This document shows, in pieces, positions 26,926 through 34,868 of a stretch of DNA of 64,000 nucleotides. The stretch is from Halorussus amylolyticus. Its GTDB lineage: Archaea > Halobacteriota > Halobacteria > Halobacteriales > Haladaptataceae. Numbering within the stretch: position 1 is the stretch's first letter; each line of letters begins with the position of its first letter. The notes beneath the pieces are model-generated. The model was not told where the DNA came from. It saw only the letters and a list, made by a program, of their open reading frames with translations, and ran no database searches. Position numbers and translations under genes: made by a program. Where the stretch lies: NCBI RefSeq assembly GCF_004143485.2, contig NZ_ML974131.1, positions 335,749 through 399,748 of the forward strand, given 5' to 3'.

Positions 26926-27260
26926 CGAAAGCCCCCGCCCGGTCGCTACGAACGACAGTACCGACCGCGGTGAACACTTCGAAAGCCCCCGCCCGGTCGC
27001 TACGAACGACAGTACCGGCCGCGGCGAACACCTCGAAAGCCCCCGCCCGGCCGCGGTCGCTGAGCAGGATATTTCGGGGCTCTCCGCACCGCCCGCCCCG
27101 AAATAGAGCCTGCTCAGACGACTAAACTGGACGCGACCGGGCGGCCCCTTTCAGTCCCGCCCACGTTGAAGATGTCACCGGCTGTTTCCGGTGGACCGTG
27201 TCACCGGCTGTTTCCGCCGGCTGATGCACCGGCCGATTTCCGGTGGTACGTGTCACCGAG
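26926..27260 (-). repeat. Composite hairpin repeat, copy B
   Basis: Same design as copies A and C, on the minus strand, filling the gap between the HNH-like and DUF192 genes. Reading the minus strand: four 25-27-nt units with CCGGTGA (between about 27256 and 27174); the GGGACTGAAAGGGG block; an outer stem (27132-27143 with 27044-27055, one T-G wobble); an inner hairpin with stems TGAGCAGG/CCTGCTCA and TATTTCGGGG/CCCCGAAATA, loop 27080-27095; then three 54-nt units with GGGGGCTTTCGA (ends 26926, 26980, 27034). The stem sequences differ from A and C but stay paired. Confidence 0.85.
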
Positions 27261-27329
27261 CGCCGCCCGTCGAACCCCGGCCTCGGAGCCAACAAAACGC
27301 TTTTCTCGCCGCCGCGAACACCTCCTCTC

Positions 27330-27677
27330 GTGCGACTGATACGCGAGTCCGACGGCGAGCGCGAGACCCTCGCCACCGAAATCGAGACCGCCGATTCGTT
27401 CTTTTCGCGGGCGAAGGGCCTGATGTTCCGGCGGTCGATTCCCGACGACTACGCGCTCGTCTTCGAGTTCGACGGCGTGGCGAGCCGAGACGTGCACATG
27501 GTGTTCGTCCCCTTCGCGCTCGACGTGCTGTGGCTTCGCGACGGCGAAGTCCAGAAGAAAGCGCGCCTCTCGGCGTGGACCGGGATGGCGAAGGCCGAGG
27601 CCGACCGCTTAATCGAGCTTCCGGCGGGGGCGGCGAACGGAGTCGAAATCGGCGACCAAATCCGGCTCGAACGCTGA
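27330..27677 (+). CDS. DUF192-family protein
   Basis: 115 residues from a GTG start at 27330 (VRLIRESDGERETLATEIE). The family core is visible: SFFSRAKGLMFRRSIPDDYALVF, DVHMVFVPFALDVLWL and KKARLSAWTGMAKAEADRLIELPAGAANGVEIGDQI. DUF192 proteins are small beta-barrels of unknown function. The upstream ATG at 27243 would add 29 residues that lie over repeat copy B and have no family similarity, so the GTG start is preferred. The gene ends two bases before the PIN gene stop on the other strand. Confidence 0.85.
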   Translation: MRLIRESDGERETLATEIETADSFFSRAKGLMFRRSIPDDYALVFEFDGVASRDVHMVFVPFALDVLWLRDGEVQKKARLSAWTGMAKAEADRLIELPAGAANGVEIGDQIRLER

Positions 27678-27678
27678 C

Positions 27679-28215
27679 TCACTCGCCGGCGCGGTCGATT
27701 AGCTTCTCCGCGCGCCTGAGCAGGCGCGCGCTCAGGCGGGCACCCACCTCGTCCATCGCGACCAGCGCGTCCTTCGCCTCCGCCGGGGCGAGCGTCCCGC
27801 GTTCGACCGACGCGACGAGGACGCCGACGGACCCCGAGAGCGGAACGCCGAGCGCCTTGCAGGCGTTCCGAAGCGGTTTGTCGTCGGTGACGACCACCGG
27901 ATTCTCAGCGGTCGTGCCGAACGCGAGCAGCGCCACGTCGCCCTCGTAGTCGTCGAGTTCCGCGTCCAAGTGCGTCGCGGCGTGTACCACCGACTCCATC
28001 CCGGCGGTTTCGACCGCGTTGTCGATTCGGAGCCAGTCTTCTGTCGCGGTGGCGAGGTGGCTCGCGGCCGGGTCGTCCGAGACCTCGTGAACGACCGCCG
28101 ACGGGACGACCACCTCACCGTCGAATCCCGCGAGCAGGTCGGTGTAGTCGATTTCCGCGAGCGTGATGAACACGCTGGCGTCCACGAACACCCGTCTGGT
28201 CGCGTCCTCGCTCAT
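27679..28215 (-). CDS. PIN-domain protein, probable toxin (VapC/DUF3368-like)
   Basis: 178 residues. The PIN acidic residues are visible: FVDASVFI (Asp near 12), PSAVVHEVSD (Glu near 44), an EGDVALLAF block (Glu/Asp near 93-95) and VVTDDKPLRNACKALG (Asp pair near 110). These usually hold Mg2+ for RNA cleavage. The start overlaps the upstream antitoxin-like gene by four bases (ATGA). The pair fits a type II toxin-antitoxin or PIN/UPF0175 module. The C-terminal extension, about 60 residues longer than VapC, matches the DUF3368 group. Confidence 0.82.
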   Translation of the reverse strand: MSEDATRRVFVDASVFITLAEIDYTDLLAGFDGEVVVPSAVVHEVSDDPAASHLATATEDWLRIDNAVETAGMESVVHAATHLDAELDDYEGDVALLAFGTTAENPVVVTDDKPLRNACKALGVPLSGSVGVLVASVERGTLAPAEAKDALVAMDEVGARLSARLLRRAEKLIDRAGE

Positions 28216-28508
28216 AGCAGATTTTCCACGTCGGATTCGAGGTCGGTCTCGTCGTAGTTCAGGAGGACGCCGCGGTCGTTCGCCTCGGCCATCATCTCGG
28301 CGACGGTCAGGCCAGCGATATCTGCTGCTCCGCGCATGCCGACCGCGCCGTCTCGGTATCGATCCAGTGCAACCCTGACGAGTTCTTCGCGTGCGCCCGC
28401 CCGGAGCGCCGCCCGAATCGCGTCACTTCGGCTTCCGTCGTGCTGTTCGGCCAGTCTGTCCACGAGGTCGAGTTCCTCGTCGCTCATCCGAGTGGTGACG
28501 TTCTCCAT
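28212..28508 (-). CDS. Ribbon-helix-helix/UPF0175-type antitoxin
   Basis: 98 residues from the ATG at 28508 (MENVTTRMSDEELDLVDRLA). Residues 1-45 form an RHH DNA-binding fold. The C-terminal half (AADIAGLTVAEMMAEANDRGVLLNYDETDLE) matches the UPF0175 motif found in antitoxins beside PIN genes. The ATG at 28529 would add seven residues, but the perfect inverted repeat and TATA-like box upstream make 28508 the better leaderless start. The stop overlaps the PIN gene start, so the two are co-translated. Confidence 0.8.
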   Translation of the reverse strand: MENVTTRMSDEELDLVDRLAEQHDGSRSDAIRAALRAGAREELVRVALDRYRDGAVGMRGAADIAGLTVAEMMAEANDRGVLLNYDETDLESDVENLL

Positions 28509-28510
28509 GC

Positions 28511-28538
28511 GCAATACAACGTATTGCATCGTAATATG
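28511..28538 (-). promoter_or_regulatory. Antitoxin promoter with 7-bp inverted repeat operator
   Basis: Perfect inverted repeat GCAATAC (28511-28517) - AAC - GTATTGC (28521-28527), directly in front of the ATG at 28508. A minus-strand TATA-like CATATTAC lies at 28531-28538, about 25 nt before the ATG. A repressor bound here would block initiation, as expected for an autoregulating RHH antitoxin. Confidence 0.6.
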
Positions 28539-28626
28539 CCTACTGCCGGTCCGACAGGTGGCTCTGTCACAAAGGCCCCTTTAACCCCCTCGACGCGAGA
28601 GACCCTGTCGTGGTTTCGCATGACCC

Positions 28627-30177
28627 GTGAACGATTTATTCGGGGGCTTCCCGAATAGCACTCCACTCTCAGACCGGGACGTACAGCTCTTAGACACGAC
28701 GCTCCGCGACGGCGAGCAAGCGCCGGGCATCTCGCTCGCACCCGCGGAGAAAGCCGAGATAGCCGCCGCGCTCGACGCCGCGGGCGTGGACGTAATCGAG
28801 GCCGGAAGCGCCTGCACCGGCGAGGGCGAGCGCGAGACCATTCGGAAGGTCACCGACCTGGGTCTCGACGCGCGCATTACCAGTTTCGCGCGCGGAGTCG
28901 AATCCGACATCGACGCCGCGCTCGACTGCGACGTGGACGGCATCGGTCTCGTCGTCCCCGCGAGCGACCGCCACGTCGAGGGGAAGGTGGGTTCGACCCG
29001 CGAGGAGGTCGTCGAGACGACCGCCGACCTCGTGGCCTACGCCCGCGACCACGGCCTTTGGGTCGAGGTCCTCGGCGAGGACGGCTCTCGCGCCGACCTC
29101 GACTTCCTCGAAACGCTCATGGAATCGGCGCTCGACGCCGGGGCCGACCGCGTGTGCTACTGTGACACGGTAGGCCACGCCGGACCCGAACACACCTACG
29201 AGGCGGTGTCCAGACTCTCGGCGCTCGGGCCGACCGGCACTCACACCCACGACGACCTCGGCCTCGCAGTGACGAACGCGCTCGCCAGCATCGCGGCGGG
29301 CGCGGATCTCGTCCACGCCACAGTGAACGGCATCGGCGAGCGCGCGGGCAACGTCGCCCTAGAGGAGGTCGCCATCGCGCTCGACCACTGTTACGGCGTC
29401 GAGACCGCCGAGACGACCCAACTCTACGACCTCGCCCGCGTCGTGGCCGACGCGACCGACGTGCCGCTCGCGCCCAACAAGGCGGTCGTGGGCGAGAACG
29501 CGTTCGCCCACGAGTCGGGCATCCACACCGACGGCACGCTCAAAGACGACCGGATGTACGAACCCTACCCGCCCGAGAAGGTGGGTCGGGAGCGCCGCCT
29601 CGTCCTCGGCAAGCACACCGGCCGCGCCGGAGCGCGGGCCACCCTCGCCGAACACGGCGTCGAAGTCGCGGACGACGACCTCGCGGCGGTCGTGGCCCGC
29701 GTCCAGCGACTCGCCGAGCGCGGCAAGCGCGTGACCGACGCCGACCTGCTCGCAATCGCCGACGACGTCCGGGGCCGCGAGCGCGACCGTCACATCCAAC
29801 TCCGGGAGCTCACCGCGACCAGCGGCGGCCCGCTCCCGACCGCGAGCGTGCGACTCGACGTTCGCGGCGAGGAGCGCGTCGCCTCCGGGACCGGCGACGG
29901 TCCAGTCGATGCCGCGGTCGCGGCGGTCCGCGAAGCCGTGGGTTCGGCGGCCGACGCGACCCTTGAATCGTACCACGTGGACGCCATCACCGGCGGCACC
30001 GACGCCGTGGTCACGGTCGAAGTCGAGATGAGCCGCGACGACCGAACCGTCACGGTCCGGTCGAGCGACGGCGACATCACTCGGGCGAGCGTCACCGCGA
30101 TGGTGGACGCACTCGACCGACTGCTGGACCAGACCGACTCCGACGCCGACCTCGACGCCCCGGTCGCCGACGACTGA
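28627..30177 (+). CDS. 2-isopropylmalate/(R)-citramalate synthase family protein
   Basis: 516 residues from a GTG start. The DRE-TIM core is at the N-terminus, with [14 protein letters not shown] (metal-binding Asp and catalytic Arg) and [16 protein letters not shown] (HxH metal ligands). [20 protein letters not shown] follows, and a C-terminal LeuA dimer/allosteric domain begins near 370. It condenses acetyl-CoA with 2-oxoisovalerate (LeuA) or pyruvate (CimA); the sequence alone does not settle which. Feedback control by leucine or isoleucine is expected for the family. An out-of-frame ATG at 28620 opens a 12-codon ORF overlapping the start. Confidence 0.88.
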   Translation: MNDLFGGFPNSTPLSDRDVQLLDTTLRDGEQAPGISLAPAEKAEIAAALDAAGVDVIEAGSACTGEGERETIRKVTDLGLDARITSFARGVESDIDAALDCDVDGIGLVVPASDRHVEGKVGSTREEVVETTADLVAYARDHGLWVEVLGEDGSRADLDFLETLMESALDAGADRVCYCDTVGHAGPEHTYEAVSRLSALGPTGTHTHDDLGLAVTNALASIAAGADLVHATVNGIGERAGNVALEEVAIALDHCYGVETAETTQLYDLARVVADATDVPLAPNKAVVGENAFAHESGIHTDGTLKDDRMYEPYPPEKVGRERRLVLGKHTGRAGARATLAEHGVEVADDDLAAVVARVQRLAERGKRVTDADLLAIADDVRGRERDRHIQLRELTATSGGPLPTASVRLDVRGEERVASGTGDGPVDAAVAAVREAVGSAADATLESYHVDAITGGTDAVVTVEVEMSRDDRTVTVRSSDGDITRASVTAMVDALDRLLDQTDSDADLDAPVADD

Positions 30178-30240
30178 CCCGGTTCGGCCGACGGCGGCGA
30201 CAGCGGTCGCCGCCGTCGGCCGAATCGGTCGGGATATCGG

Positions 30241-30680
30241 CCGGTGACACATTCTATCGGGAACAGCAGGTGACGCATTCCGCCGGGAACGGTCGGTGAC
30301 ACAAACCATCGGAAACAGCCGGTGACACATTCTGCCGGGTGGGACTGAAAGGGGCCGCCCGGTCGCGCAACGCTTGGTCGTCTCAGCGACCTCTATTTGC
30401 GCCGGTGCTGTCGGTGCGGTGAGGCGCAAATATGTCGCTGAGCGACCGCGACCGGGCGGGGGCTTTCGAGGTGGTCCCTCTCGTAGCGGTCGTCTTATTT
30501 GGTACTGGACGGGGGCTTTCGAGGTGTCTTCTGCTGTAGTAGTCGTCTTATTTGGTACTGGACGGGGGCTTTCGAGGTGTCTTCTGCTGTAGTAGTCGTC
30601 TTATTTGTCACTGGACGGGGGCTTTCGAGCTGGTCTTCGTCGGAGTGGTCGTCTTATTTGAATATCAGACGAGGACTTTC
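30241..30680 (+). repeat. Composite hairpin repeat, copy C
   Basis: The longest copy, filling the gap between the LeuA/CimA-type gene and TspO. Four 26-nt units start exactly 26 nt apart (30241, 30267, 30293, 30319), followed by GGGACTGAAAGGGG. The outer stem pairs 30356-30367 with 30447-30458. The inner hairpin arms are 30376-30403 and 30423-30447, with stems TCAGCGAC/GTCGCTGA and TATTTGCGCC/GGCGCAAATA and a 19-nt loop. Then come five GGGGGCTTTCGA units spaced 53-54 nt, the last one degenerate (near 30671). There is no sensible open frame across it. Confidence 0.88.
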
Positions 30681-30750
30681 AAACTCCACTCCCTCACGAC
30701 CTACACGTCGAACCCCGGTTTTTACTCTCCACAAAACCGTATCTCGACGC

Positions 30751-31266
30751 ATGAGCGTCATCGACGCCGTTCGACGAAAACCAATCGCGTGGCCTGCACT
30801 CCTCGGGAGCATCCTGCTCTGCGAACTCGCCGGAATCGTCCCCTCGGTACTGACCGCCGGGGACGTGGCGACGTGGTATCCCACCCTCGCCAAACCGGGG
30901 TTCACGCCGCCGAGTTGGCTGTTCGGCCCGGTGTGGACCACCTTGTACCTCCTGATGGGCGTGGCGCTCTACCTCGTCTGGCGGGGCGGCGGGACGAATC
31001 GGGAAACGAGTCGAATCCGGCGGTTCGCGCTCGGGGCGTTCGGCGTCCAACTGCTCCTCAACGCGAGTTGGACGCTCGTGTTCTTCGGGTCGCGCGAGAT
31101 TTTCGGCGGTCTCGTCGTCATCGTCGCGCTGCTCGCGGCCATCCTCGCGACGATGTGGGCCTCGGTGCGAGTCGATAGGCGGGCCGCGATTCTGCTCGTG
31201 CCGTATCTCGCGTGGGTCGGGTTCGCCACCCTGCTCAACTACGAAATCTGGCGGCTCAACGCCTGA
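30751..31266 (+). CDS. TspO/MBR-family tryptophan-rich sensory protein
   Basis: 171 residues, five hydrophobic spans. The family signature WYPTLAKPGFTPPSWLFGPVW sits in the first loop, with LLNASWTLVFFG further on and NYEIWRLN at the end. TspO proteins bind porphyrins and related ligands in the membrane, and in microbes they affect stress and pigment responses. The ATG at 30751 is chosen because the longer frame runs into the repeat. The gene lies downstream of repeat copy C. Confidence 0.93.
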   Translation: MSVIDAVRRKPIAWPALLGSILLCELAGIVPSVLTAGDVATWYPTLAKPGFTPPSWLFGPVWTTLYLLMGVALYLVWRGGGTNRETSRIRRFALGAFGVQLLLNASWTLVFFGSREIFGGLVVIVALLAAILATMWASVRVDRRAAILLVPYLAWVGFATLLNYEIWRLNA

Positions 31267-31431
31267 TTCGACGGTCGGCCTGCCCGAACCGCCGGTCGGC
31301 CCGTCGCGACCGAGTAGCGAGTCGTTACCTCGCGGTCGCCTCGAATAACTCGGGCCTGAATCGAGGTAGTCGAAATCCTCTCGGGTTTTGTCCGGCGCAT
31401 AACAAAGACGGGAACTGGCGTCGGGCCGGAC

Positions 31432-31863
31432 GTGTCGAACGGCTCCGACTCGGGAGTCTCTGAACCGGGCGTTTCCGAACCGGGAGTGTACGTCGCGGGG
31501 AGCGGCCGGTACGCCGTCGGCGCGACCCGGCCCGGACTGCTCGCGGTGTTGGTGGCCGGGAAGGCGCTCGACGCCGTCAGCACCGTGACGGTGCTCTCTC
31601 TCAGAGACGACGTGTACGAGTCGATGTGGTTCACCCGGACCATGATGGCCGAACTCGGGATGGTGACCGGCGTCCTCGTCACCGTGATCGTCGCCGTCGC
31701 GGGCGTGGCGCTGTTGGCCGAGAGCGCCGAACTGCTCGCCCGCGTTCTCCCCGACTCGTGGGCACCCGACGACTACCCCGCGGCGTTTCGGGTCGTGACC
31801 TACTGCTCGGCGGGCGCGTGGTACGGCTTCCTCGGGATGCACAACTTCTCGCTGTTGTTCTGA
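31432..31863 (+). CDS. Membrane protein of unknown function
   Basis: 143 residues from a GTG start. A Gly/Ser-rich N-terminus (1-30) is followed by a hydrophobic span near 33-52 with KALDAVSTVTVLS, another at 75-98 and a third near 118-140 (TYCSAGAWYGFLGMHNFSLLF). I do not recognise the family with certainty; similar small membrane proteins are common in haloarchaea. It precedes tRNA-Ser, which is on the other strand. Confidence 0.7.
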   Translation: MSNGSDSGVSEPGVSEPGVYVAGSGRYAVGATRPGLLAVLVAGKALDAVSTVTVLSLRDDVYESMWFTRTMMAELGMVTGVLVTVIVAVAGVALLAESAELLARVLPDSWAPDDYPAAFRVVTYCSAGAWYGFLGMHNFSLLF

Positions 31864-31900
31864 ACGGAGAACATCCTGTTCGATGTGAGGTTGGAAGAAG

Positions 31901-31985
31901 CGCCGAGAGGGAGATTTGAACTCCCGTGTCCGTGAGGACAGTAGATTTCGAATCTACCGCCTTGGCCGGGCTAGGCTATCTCGGC
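31901..31985 (-). tRNA. tRNA-Ser(CGA)
   Basis: 85 bases without an intron. The acceptor GCCGAGA pairs with TCTCGGC, and the discriminator G is usual for tRNA-Ser. The anticodon stem GTAGA/TCTAC closes loop TTCGAAA, so the anticodon is CGA. A long variable arm (TGTCCTCACGGACAC) confirms class II tRNA-Ser. The T-loop is GTTCAAATC. CCA is not encoded. Confidence 0.95.
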
Positions 31986-32085
31986 TCGCCCCAATCTACC
32001 GCCGTCTCCGCCTTAGTGGTTTCGATTTACCGCCCAAACCTCAGTCGACCGTCACCTTCAAGCGAGTGGCATTCGGACGTAGCGT

Positions 32086-33045
32086 ATGGACGTAACCGAG
32101 GCGAGCGAGCAGTGTGAGTCGGTCCTCGACGCGATTTCCGGCGCGGTCATCGCCGACCGGGAGTTTCTCGAAACCGTACTGTTGGGCGTGATGGCGGGCG
32201 GCCACGTCCTGCTGGAGGACGTGCCGGGCACGGGCAAGACGCTGACCGCCCGAAGCTACGCGTCCGCGCTCGGGCTTTCCTTTTCGCGCATTCAGTTCAC
32301 GCCCGACCTCCTCCCCGCGGACGTGACCGGCACGCACGTCTTCAACGAGGAGACCCGCGAGTTCGAGTTCAACGAGGGTCCCATCTTCGCGAACGTCGTC
32401 CTCGCGGACGAAATCAACCGCGCGCCGCCCAAGACCCAAGCCGCGCTCCTCGAAGCGATGGAGGAGGCTCAGGTCACCGTGGACGGCGACACCCACGACC
32501 TCCCCCAACCGTTCTTCGTCATCGCCACGCAGAACCCGGTCGAGCAGGAGGGCACCTTCCCGCTCCCCGAGGCGCAGGTGGACCGCTTCGCGGTCAAGTC
32601 CTCCATCGGCTACCCCGACACCGAGGGCGAGTACGAACTCCTCCGGCGGCGGGCCGGGCGGAGCGCCCAGAGTCCCTCCATCGGGACGGTGCTCGACGAA
32701 CAGCTCGTGACCGACCTCCGGAGCGTCCCCGAATCGGTCCGGGTGGACGACGACCTGCTGGAGTACATGGCGAACGTCGCGCGCGGGACCCGCGAGGACC
32801 GCCGGGTCGAAGTCGGCGTCTCGCCGCGCGGGACCCAGCGACTCTTCGAAGCGGCCCGCGCTCGCGCCGCGATGCAGGGCCGGGAGTTCGTCACGCCCGA
32901 CGACATCAAGCGCGTGGCCCACCCCGTGCTGGCCCACCGCGTCGTGCTGACGCCCGACGCGCAGGTCAACAACGTCGCGAAGGCCGCAATCGTGGACCGG
33001 GTGCTGGACGAGGTGGAAGTGCCGACCGTGGAAGGCGCGGCGTAG
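32086..33045 (+). CDS. MoxR-family AAA+ ATPase
   Basis: 319 residues. It has Walker A VPGTGKTL (about 46-53), Walker B VVLADEINRAPPKTQAALLEAM, sensor 1 FFVIATQNPVEQEGTFPLPEAQ, and the C-terminal lid. MoxR ATPases act as chaperone-like factors that work with DUF58/VWA proteins in folding or metal insertion. Such a partner, DUF58, is encoded in the operon ending at 34368, but on the opposite strand and about 3 kb away. In many haloarchaea these genes are adjacent, so the locus may have been rearranged. Confidence 0.92.
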   Translation: MDVTEASEQCESVLDAISGAVIADREFLETVLLGVMAGGHVLLEDVPGTGKTLTARSYASALGLSFSRIQFTPDLLPADVTGTHVFNEETREFEFNEGPIFANVVLADEINRAPPKTQAALLEAMEEAQVTVDGDTHDLPQPFFVIATQNPVEQEGTFPLPEAQVDRFAVKSSIGYPDTEGEYELLRRRAGRSAQSPSIGTVLDEQLVTDLRSVPESVRVDDDLLEYMANVARGTREDRRVEVGVSPRGTQRLFEAARARAAMQGREFVTPDDIKRVAHPVLAHRVVLTPDAQVNNVAKAAIVDRVLDEVEVPTVEGAA

Positions 33046-33117
33046 TCGGTTTCGCCCGAATTTCACTTTCACCGCGGTTGGCACATCTTTATATCAGTTC
33101 CGAGACCACCCGCCAGC

Positions 33118-33267
33118 ATGGAGCCTGACGACGATACGGGGGCGGACGTATCAGATTCGGAGCAAAACGAGGAGCGCGAACTCCGGGACCTCGACCCGAA
33201 CGCCGAAGACGAAGCCCGGAAGGTCGAGCGCCAACTCCGGCGAGTTCGGCGCGAGTCGCGGGGGTGA
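33118..33267 (+). CDS. Small charged protein (49 residues)
   Basis: 49 residues. An acidic first half (EPDDDTGADVSDSEQNEE) is followed by an alternating acidic/basic helix (RKVERQLRRVRRESRG). A textbook TATA box TTTATATC (33088-33095) lies 23-30 nt before the ATG, so the message should be leaderless. Third codon positions are strongly G/C. There is no recognised family. Coiled-coil interaction is possible. Confidence 0.6.
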   Translation: MEPDDDTGADVSDSEQNEERELRDLDPNAEDEARKVERQLRRVRRESRG

Positions 33268-33341
33268 GTGGCGAACGACGCCGGATTCGACCGCTCTCTG
33301 CCCGCCGAAAAGTCGATAGACTCTCGCGGACAAGTGAACTC

Positions 33342-33656
33342 ATGGTCGAGACCCACTGGGGGGACATCGCGGGGAGAGAAGTACGCTACACCGACCACAC
33401 GTGGGAACTCACGGGGAACGTCGGCGTTCGAAACAGCGGCGAGTCGCTCGCGGTCGAAGCCAAGCAGGCCGACGACGTCCGCGGCGAGACCGCCACGCTC
33501 CACTTCGAAGTCGAGGACCCGGCCGACTCGCTGAATCCGGGGAATCTCGGCGAACACTTCGACTCTCTCGAACGAACCCGAGAGGGCCAGTATCTCGTGG
33601 TGAAAAAAGACCGCCGGACGTACCGGTACGAACTGCGACGGCTGGAGTACGACTGA
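33342..33656 (+). CDS. Uncharacterised beta-rich protein
   Basis: 104 residues from the ATG at 33342 (MVETHWGDIAGREVRYTDH). It seems mostly beta-strand, ending in LVVKKDRRTYRYELRRLEYD. No family is recognised. The longer reading from 33264 overlaps the end of the 49-residue gene and looks non-coding, so the internal ATG is preferred. It is convergent with the flavin-binding-like gene. Confidence 0.65.
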   Translation: MVETHWGDIAGREVRYTDHTWELTGNVGVRNSGESLAVEAKQADDVRGETATLHFEVEDPADSLNPGNLGEHFDSLERTREGQYLVVKKDRRTYRYELRRLEYD

Positions 33657-33723
33657 CTCCACGCCGGACCCCGCATCGGTCTTCGAAACCGAGTCGAGAG
33701 CCATTCCGGCCGTCGATGTGCCT

Positions 33724-34176
33724 CTACGACTCGTTCGACCGCACTTCCTTTCGCCCCGTCAGCGTCTCGGGGGCGAGCCGGAAGTGGCGGAACGCCACGT
33801 CCTCCGGTGGTCGGTCGAAGATGTCGATTTCGGGTATCTCGACGGCCCACATCCCCTGCACGGCGCTCGAATCGTACGGCATATCGGTCACCTCTTCGAG
33901 CGTTCCCGCCGCGACGACGCTCCGATACCCGCGGTCGGTCCGGCGGTGCGCGACGAACGAGACCGGACGGTCCACGACGCCCTCTTTCGTCGCTCCCTCC
34001 GGAAACGCGAGTCGGAAGTAGAAGGCGTTCGCGTCCTCGTCGTAGCCGTACGAGACGGGTATCGAAAACGGCGGGTCGTCGATTGCCGTCGAAAACGACA
34101 GGGTGCCCGTCCCCCCGCGTCCGAGAAAGTCGCTCATTTCGTCGTCGGTCATCCGAACCCAGCGGAGTCCCTCCAT
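33724..34176 (-). CDS. Pyridoxamine 5'-phosphate oxidase-like flavin-binding protein
   Basis: 150 residues from the ATG at 34176 (MEGLRWVRMTDDEMSDFLG). The N-terminal GTGTLSFSTAIDDPPFSIPVSYGYDEDANAFYFRLA is the start of the split-barrel FMN-binding fold. A SVVAAGTLEEV strand and an ENP-like C-terminus follow. Family members bind FMN or F420, or are nucleotide-binding stress proteins; the substrate is unknown. It is a lone gene, convergent with the beta-rich protein. Confidence 0.85.
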   Translation of the reverse strand: MEGLRWVRMTDDEMSDFLGRGGTGTLSFSTAIDDPPFSIPVSYGYDEDANAFYFRLAFPEGATKEGVVDRPVSFVAHRRTDRGYRSVVAAGTLEEVTDMPYDSSAVQGMWAVEIPEIDIFDRPPEDVAFRHFRLAPETLTGRKEVRSNES

Positions 34177-34367
34177 GCGAACCGATACGCTCCCGCGGCA
34201 AAAAAATCGCCCACACACCCCTCTTCGAACGGACCGTTTCGGTCGCTACATCTATCGACTCGGCAGTCGAACGTAGCCCCCGACGCCTCGTTTCGGATTC
34301 GGTACGGACGCCGCGAAGCGACAGTGGCGGTATCGGACACAGACAAACGACGGGACGCTGGCGCAGG

Positions 34368-34868
34368 TCAGTTCCGGAGCGCCGAGGTCAGCACCACGAC
34401 CGCCACCAGCAGGAACACCAGCGCGGTCACCGGCTGGCCGCCCGACGAACCCAGATAGATGGCGTAGCCCAGTCCGCCGCCGCCGACGCCGACGACCGTG
34501 CTCGCGGCGGCGTGGGTCGCCTCCAACTGCGCGGTGTCGGCCTCGCGGCCCAACTGCTCGCCGACGTTGATGGCCTGCTCGCCGAAGTCCCACGCGAGGA
34601 CCGCCGCGATGACGCCCGGCAGGAGCAGGTGGGCGAGTGCGGTCGTCAGGCCGCCAGCCAGCGCGCCGACGAGCAGGGCGGTCGCGCCGAGCGTGACCGC
34701 TCGGCGCGACCCGCGGACGACCGCGGCCGCGACGAGGACGAAGCCCGCGCCGCCGACCGCGAGACCGACCGACGACGTGAACGCGGTCGTGCCCGCCGAA
34801 ATCGCGGCGACCGACACCGAGAGCGCGGCCGACAGGAGCGCGGGCGAGCGGTCGATTTCGGCGGTCAC
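34368..34868 (-). CDS. Multi-span membrane protein of the DUF58 operon (DUF7519-like)
   Basis: 166 residues from a GTG start at 34868. Five or six Ala/Val/Gly-rich spans are visible, with one polar segment AWDFGEQAINVGEQLGREADTA near residue 95. The start overlaps the DUF58 stop by four bases (GTGA). It is the last gene of the unit. I recall such a family as DUF7519 in haloarchaeal DUF58 operons, but the number is from memory. Role unknown. Confidence 0.75.
   Translation of the reverse strand: MTAEIDRSPALLSAALSVSVAAISAGTTAFTSSVGLAVGGAGFVLVAAAVVRGSRRAVTLGATALLVGALAGGLTTALAHLLLPGVIAAVLAWDFGEQAINVGEQLGREADTAQLEATHAAASTVVGVGGGGLGYAIYLGSSGGQPVTALVFLLVAVVVLTSALRN

Noticed and set aside
28440-28658. 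12-codon ORF (ATG 28620) as a leucine attenuator
   Set aside because: Only one Leu codon is present and no alternative hairpins are evident; chance overlap with the GTG start is simpler.
30241-30340. 26-nt regular units as a CRISPR array
   Set aside because: There are no unique spacers between repeats, the units themselves diverge, and no cas gene is in the window. The units are part of the composite element.
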